Source: Euperipatoides rowelli (Eukaryota; Onychophora; Udeonychophora; Euonychophora; Peripatopsidae). From it: DNA of 11,224 nucleotides. Position numbers and translations under genes: made by a program. The notes under the pieces were generated by a model. The model was given only the letters and a program-made list of their open reading frames with translations, was not told the origin of the DNA and did not search any database. Of the stretch, positions 8,391-11,224 are shown piece by piece (the first letter of the stretch is position 1; every line of letters begins with the position of its first letter). The stretch is taken from the NCBI GenBank assembly GCA_003024985.2, contig PXIH01S0002291.1; one strand, written 5' to 3'.

Positions 8391-8479
8391 TGACTTCCAT
8401 TGACCCCATAAAATTCTGAGGTAGCAGTCAAACAATTTGACTGCCACAATTCTAACATGGAAGTCAAATGACTTCCATG
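8391..8479. repeat. nested palindrome cluster
   Basis: Three palindromic relations overlap here. GCAGTCAAA/TTTGACTGC (8424-8444) is a perfect 9-bp stem with a CAA loop. CATGGAAGTCA/TGACTTCCATG (8456-8479) is a perfect 11-bp stem with an AA loop. TGACTTCCAT at 8391-8400 pairs with ATGGAAGTCA (8457-8466) and is repeated directly at 8469-8478. The DNA or RNA could therefore adopt alternative folds: either the two local hairpins, or one large stem enclosing the first hairpin. Confidence 0.85.
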
Positions 8480-8523
8480 ATGTTTTTAACAAAAAGTTCT
8501 TAAACATACATAATACCCGAGTG

Positions 8524-8663
8524 CCTAAAAGTAACTAATAATTTCTAAGAATACCTAAGAGTACATAAGAATATCTAAATGTACCTAATAATTTCTAAGA
8601 ATACCTAATAAAACCTAAGAATACTTAAGAGTACCTAATAATATATAAGAATACCTAATAATA
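8524..8663. repeat. 14 x 10-bp array with 50-bp higher-order period
   Basis: Fourteen consecutive units of exactly 10 bp with no indels follow the core (C/T)CTAA(G/T)AATA, for example CCTAAGAATA, TCTAAGAATA and CCTAATAATA. Units five apart resemble each other more than adjacent units do: units 1, 6 and 11 end in GTA, units 2, 7 and 12 are CTAATAAT types, and units 3, 8 and 13 are TCTAAGAATA or TATAAGAATA. This gives a 50-bp repeat of five 10-mers present 2.8 times. Confidence 0.9.
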
Positions 8664-8775
8664 CATGACCAAACTGGCCTTTTATATTAGATAATTACAC
8701 TAGTGTACAGTAGCTTATTGTGTATCAGTGTGTATACAGTAGGCAGTTAAAAGATTTAAAAATGCTGTTATCGTT

Positions 8776-8796
8776 TGTAATATACTGTATATTACA
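8776..8796. repeat. perfect 21-bp odd palindrome
   Basis: TGTAATATAC (8776-8785) and GTATATTACA (8787-8796) are perfect complements around a single central T. It contains the octamer ATACTGTA, which recurs through the window. Confidence 0.8.
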
Positions 8797-8841
8797 TTAT
8801 ATATATTTAATATTTTTTCGCTTTGTTGGAAGCGTGCCGCC

Positions 8842-8910
8842 AATCTAGTCATCAATAATAAATATTTAATACACTTAATTTAAGTGTATTAAATAATTAT
8901 TGACTAGATT
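8842..8910. repeat. long quasi-palindrome (31-bp stem, 1-nt centre)
   Basis: Left arm 8842-8878 and right arm 8880-8910 are complementary throughout except for two 3-base insertions in the left arm. Both outer ends read AATCTAGTCA/TGACTAGATT and the centre is CACTTAA-T-TTAAGTG. TGCCGCC directly precedes the left arm (8835-8841) and recurs at 8938-8944. It could be a small fold-back insertion inside the larger element, or a cruciform-forming part of it. Confidence 0.85.
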
Positions 8911-9038
8911 TATGCTTAGACGTTTTGAGAAATTATATGCCGCCTAGGATATCTATTGCTTCCGATCGACGGCTATAATAATTTTCCCAAGCGTTTTTTG
9001 TAAAATGAGGGCATAAACGCCTTTTATCTGAAAGCCTG

Positions 9039-9044
9039 CTTTAA
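9039..9044. repeat. right target-site duplication (CTTTAA)
   Basis: CTTTAA directly follows the right terminal inverted repeat and matches 8359-8364. Confidence 0.75.
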
Positions 9045-9339
9045 TGAAAACAAAATGAGAGGAAGGCACACGCTAACAGTATCAAGAAAAACAAATAAAA
9101 TAGACAACCACAGGCATCTAGTTTATAAATATTGATCTATTCCACCTGCCTATTGGAAAATTTATCCGTTCCGTCTCATTTAATTTTTTTTAGGTAAATG
9201 AAACTAATTTTGTATGTCTATACATTTCAAACGCTTTTCAAAAAAAATTGACGAGGTGTGGTTCAATTTTTTTTGGGGGGGGGGGGGGTAGAGACACTGG
9301 GCATGAAGTTTTTGGGTCCTTTTTTTTAAAAAAAAATAT

Positions 9340-9359
9340 ATATACTGTATACAGTATAT
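9340..9359. repeat. perfect 20-bp palindrome
   Basis: ATATACTGTATACAGTATAT is fully self-complementary around 9349/9350. It combines ATACTGTA and its reverse complement back to back. Confidence 0.85.
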
Positions 9360-9785
9360 TTTCTCTGCAGCATCAACATAAATATTTATTTTAAAAACTA
9401 CTTCGATAAAGTATTTTTTGGTGCAAGGTAATTTGGGATTAATTAAGCCTAGAGTATTCATGCAATTTTTTTTCTTATGCACTCGCACTGGGTTTGTTAT
9501 ATCCATATGTTTCAACTGGTTTTATAGCAAATATAAAACATTTAATAATAAACTTATACATTTTTTAAATCAGAATTTAATGCAGATTTCAAAAATCAAA
9601 CCCAAAAAATTCTAACTGCAACAAAAGAGAAACAGCAATGAAAAATATAAGGTGAACTGGCTTTTTTTTTTAAATAGCCGACATTTAGAAAAAAAAATCA
9701 TAAAAATAAAACTGTTAGGTGGCAATCATTTTTTTTTATATATTAAAATTTTGGTCAGATTCCTTTATCTGCCCACCACTATTTT

Positions 9786-9854
9786 GTGGAAGAATATTAG
9801 ATCTGATGAATAAACTACTGTAAAGTTTACTCACCAGATCTAATATCCCTCCAC
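9786..9854 (-). ncRNA. candidate pre-miRNA-like hairpin (minus strand)
   Basis: Arms 9786-9816 and 9824-9854 (31 nt each) enclose a 7-nt loop. Read as minus-strand RNA all 31 positions pair, 27 by Watson-Crick and 4 as G-U wobbles. Read as plus-strand RNA the same four positions are A-C mismatches. An uninterrupted 31-bp stem with a small loop is in the size range of a microRNA precursor or siRNA hairpin. It is also what a recent short fold-back insertion would look like. No promoter, conservation or expression evidence is available from the sequence, so the RNA role is inference. Confidence 0.3.
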
Positions 9855-10182
9855 CAATATGCAGCGGGATACCAGGAAAGTTAAGCTGATAGAATTACGA
9901 GGATAGATTTTTTCCAGAAAACAATCTAGCGAATGGCATATTGACGACTCATTTATCAATCAAATAAATGATAAGCTTTTATGACCTGCATATTGACAAA
10001 GGCATAAAAATCGAAATTTACCTTTTGACGTATAGTAGTATTTATATTTTTATAGAGTATACCCTAAAAAATATTTTTCATTTTAAATCTAATAAACCGT
10101 AATAAGATTAAAAAAATGATTTTCAGAATGAATAAAAACTAAAACACACAGTAAGATCAAATTTGTCTCACTGTCGGCGAGN

Positions 10183-11224
10183 GTTTTATTACCGTGATAT
10201 TTTCAGCCATTATAATTCGCATATTAAGTAAGTAAACTATTTATTGAAATTAATTATTTTTTTACTCTTCTAATTATTTTCAAGAATATTTGGATGGATG
10301 AAGGCTGTATTATATATTTATGAAGTTTTATTACCGTGATATTTTAAGACATTACAATATAAGTTTTATTACCATGATATTTTGTCATTATGATGATAGA
10401 AATGACAATAATATACCGGTAAACTATTTATTGAAATTATTAAACTATTTATTGAAATTATTTAATTATTTTCAAGAATATTTGGATGGATGAAGGCTGT
10501 ATTGTATATTTATGAAGTTTTATTACCGGTACCGTGATATTTTAAGACATTACGATATATGTTTTATTACCATGATATTTTGTCATTATGATGATAGAAA
10601 TGACAATAATGTACCGGTAAACTATTTATTGAAATTATTTATATTTTTAATCTTCTAATTATTTTCAAGGATATTTGGATGGATGAAGGATTTACAGTAT
10701 TATATATATTTATGAAGTTTTATTACCGTGATATTTTAAGCCATTACGATATATGTTTTATTACCATGATATTTTCAGTCATTACGATGATAGAAATGAC
10801 AATAATGTACCGGTAAACTATTTATTGAAATTATTTATATTTTTACTCTTCTAATTATTTTCAAGGATATTTGGATGGATGAAGGCTGTATTGATGAAGT
10901 TTTATTAACGTGATATTTTAAGCCATTACGATATGTTTTATTACCGGGATATTTTCAGTCATTACGATGATAGAAATGACTAATGTACCGGTAAACTATT
11001 TATTGAAATTATTAAACTAGCCTATTTATTGAAATTATTTATATTTTTACTCTTCTAATTATTTTCAAGGATATTTGGATGGATGAAGGATATATTATAT
11101 ATTTATGAAGTTTTATTACCGTGATATTTTAAGCCATTACGATATAAGTTTTATTACCGGTATATTTTCAGTCATTACGACGATAGAAATGACAATAATG
11201 TACCGGTAAACTATTTATTGAAAT
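10183..11224. repeat. satellite array, ~180-210-bp monomers with internal subrepeats
   Basis: Monomers begin GTTTTATTACCGTGATATTT at 10183, 10325, 10517, 10717, 10899 and 11110. The first is a diverged 142-bp unit, the next four are 192, 200, 182 and 211 bp, and the last is cut by the window end. In all but the first, each monomer holds two related ~37-bp subrepeats: GTTTTATTACCGTGATATTT followed by AAGCCATTACGATAT, then GTTTTATTACC plus a TCAGTCATTACGAT-type ending. After these come GATAGAAATGACAATAATG, TACCGGTAAACTATTTATTG, TAATTATTTTCAAG and ATATTTGGATGGATGAAGG. Monomers at 10325 and 10899 share an internal duplication of AAACTATTTATTGAAATTA. Length differences come from this and from small indels. 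No coding potential is apparent, and the array clearly continues past the window. Confidence 0.95.

Larger units (their letters stand above)
8365..9038. mobile_element. 674-bp non-autonomous TIR DNA transposon (MITE-like)
   Basis: Perfect 15-bp terminal inverted repeats, CAGGCTTTCAGATAA at 8365-8379 and its reverse complement at 9024-9038, are flanked by the 6-bp direct repeat CTTTAA. This is the signature of a cut-and-paste DNA element. It encodes no transposase, so it would depend on an enzyme made elsewhere. The interior is structurally rich: nested palindromes at 8391-8479, a 140-bp array of 10-bp units (8524-8663), a 12-bp palindrome (8696-8707), a 21-bp palindrome (8776-8796) and a long quasi-palindrome (8842-8910). 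The CAGG terminus is compatible with hAT, although hAT duplications are usually 8 bp. TTAA lies within the target, but piggyBac would require TTAA directly at both ends and the right side is offset by two bases. The superfamily is left open. Confidence 0.75.
9045..10182. other. gene-free region
   Basis: No gene is recognised. Open frames on both strands around 9204-9615 translate to low-complexity, K/N/F/I-rich peptides that cross homopolymer runs, so I do not call them. The region contains a T8-G14 run (9267-9288), a 20-bp palindrome (9340-9359) and the hairpin at 9786-9854. Confidence 0.55.

Noticed and set aside
8361-9044. piggyBac assignment based on TTAA beside the TIR
   Set aside because: TTAA abuts the left TIR but is two bases away from the right TIR. 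The exact direct repeat is the hexamer CTTTAA.
9204-9515. 103-codon minus-strand open frame
   Set aside because: It crosses the G14/T8 homopolymer (giving a proline run) and an A/T run. No family resemblance was found.
9418-9615. 65-codon plus-strand open frame
   Set aside because: It is AT-driven, rich in F, K and N, overlaps the minus-strand frame, and shows no motif.

Overview
The window is AT-rich, gene-poor eukaryotic (metazoan) nuclear DNA with no conserved host gene that I can recognise. There are no bacterial-style operons. Open frames are short and mostly fortuitous, homopolymer runs are common, and nearly all recognisable content is repetitive. A decayed LINE, a short terminal-inverted-repeat element, a minisatellite and a higher-order satellite point to an animal genome. 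Frequent TAGCCTA/TAGGCCTA strings and the LINE type are compatible with a marine invertebrate, perhaps a deuterostome, but this is only an impression.

Layout. 1-2705: anonymous non-coding DNA with small palindromes and one short open frame in a GC-richer patch (1648-1806). 2706-3735: a 5'-truncated, frameshifted non-LTR retrotransposon. It keeps the C-terminal part of the reverse-transcriptase ORF and its 3' UTR, ends in a TAAA-type tail, and is flanked by an 8-bp duplication (AGACTAGA). 3736-5808: anonymous DNA with a 36-bp tandem duplication (3901-3972) and a possible short exon-like frame starting at 4719. 5809-5872: sequence resembling the 5' end of a hAT transposon, leading directly into a 17-unit minisatellite of about 50 bp per unit (5891-6771). 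6772-8358: anonymous DNA with a weak candidate 3'-terminal exon (7547 onward, AATAAA near 7725) and a fold-back pair (7762-7883).

8359-9044: the clearest undescribed unit. It is a 674-bp non-autonomous DNA element with perfect 15-bp terminal inverted repeats and a 6-bp target duplication (CTTTAA). Inside are several perfect palindromes and an indel-free array of fourteen 10-bp units organised as a 50-bp higher-order repeat. 9786-9854: a 69-nt hairpin whose 31-bp stem pairs completely only as minus-strand RNA, because the four departures from Watson-Crick pairing become G-U pairs on that strand. 10183-11224 (running off the window): a satellite of roughly 180-210-bp monomers, each built from two related ~37-bp subrepeats plus a common tail.

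Nothing suggests that these parts form a pathway. The window reads as a patchwork of independent insertions and tandem expansions. The best candidates for something new are the 674-bp element with its nested 10/50-bp array, the minus-strand hairpin, and the two satellite families.
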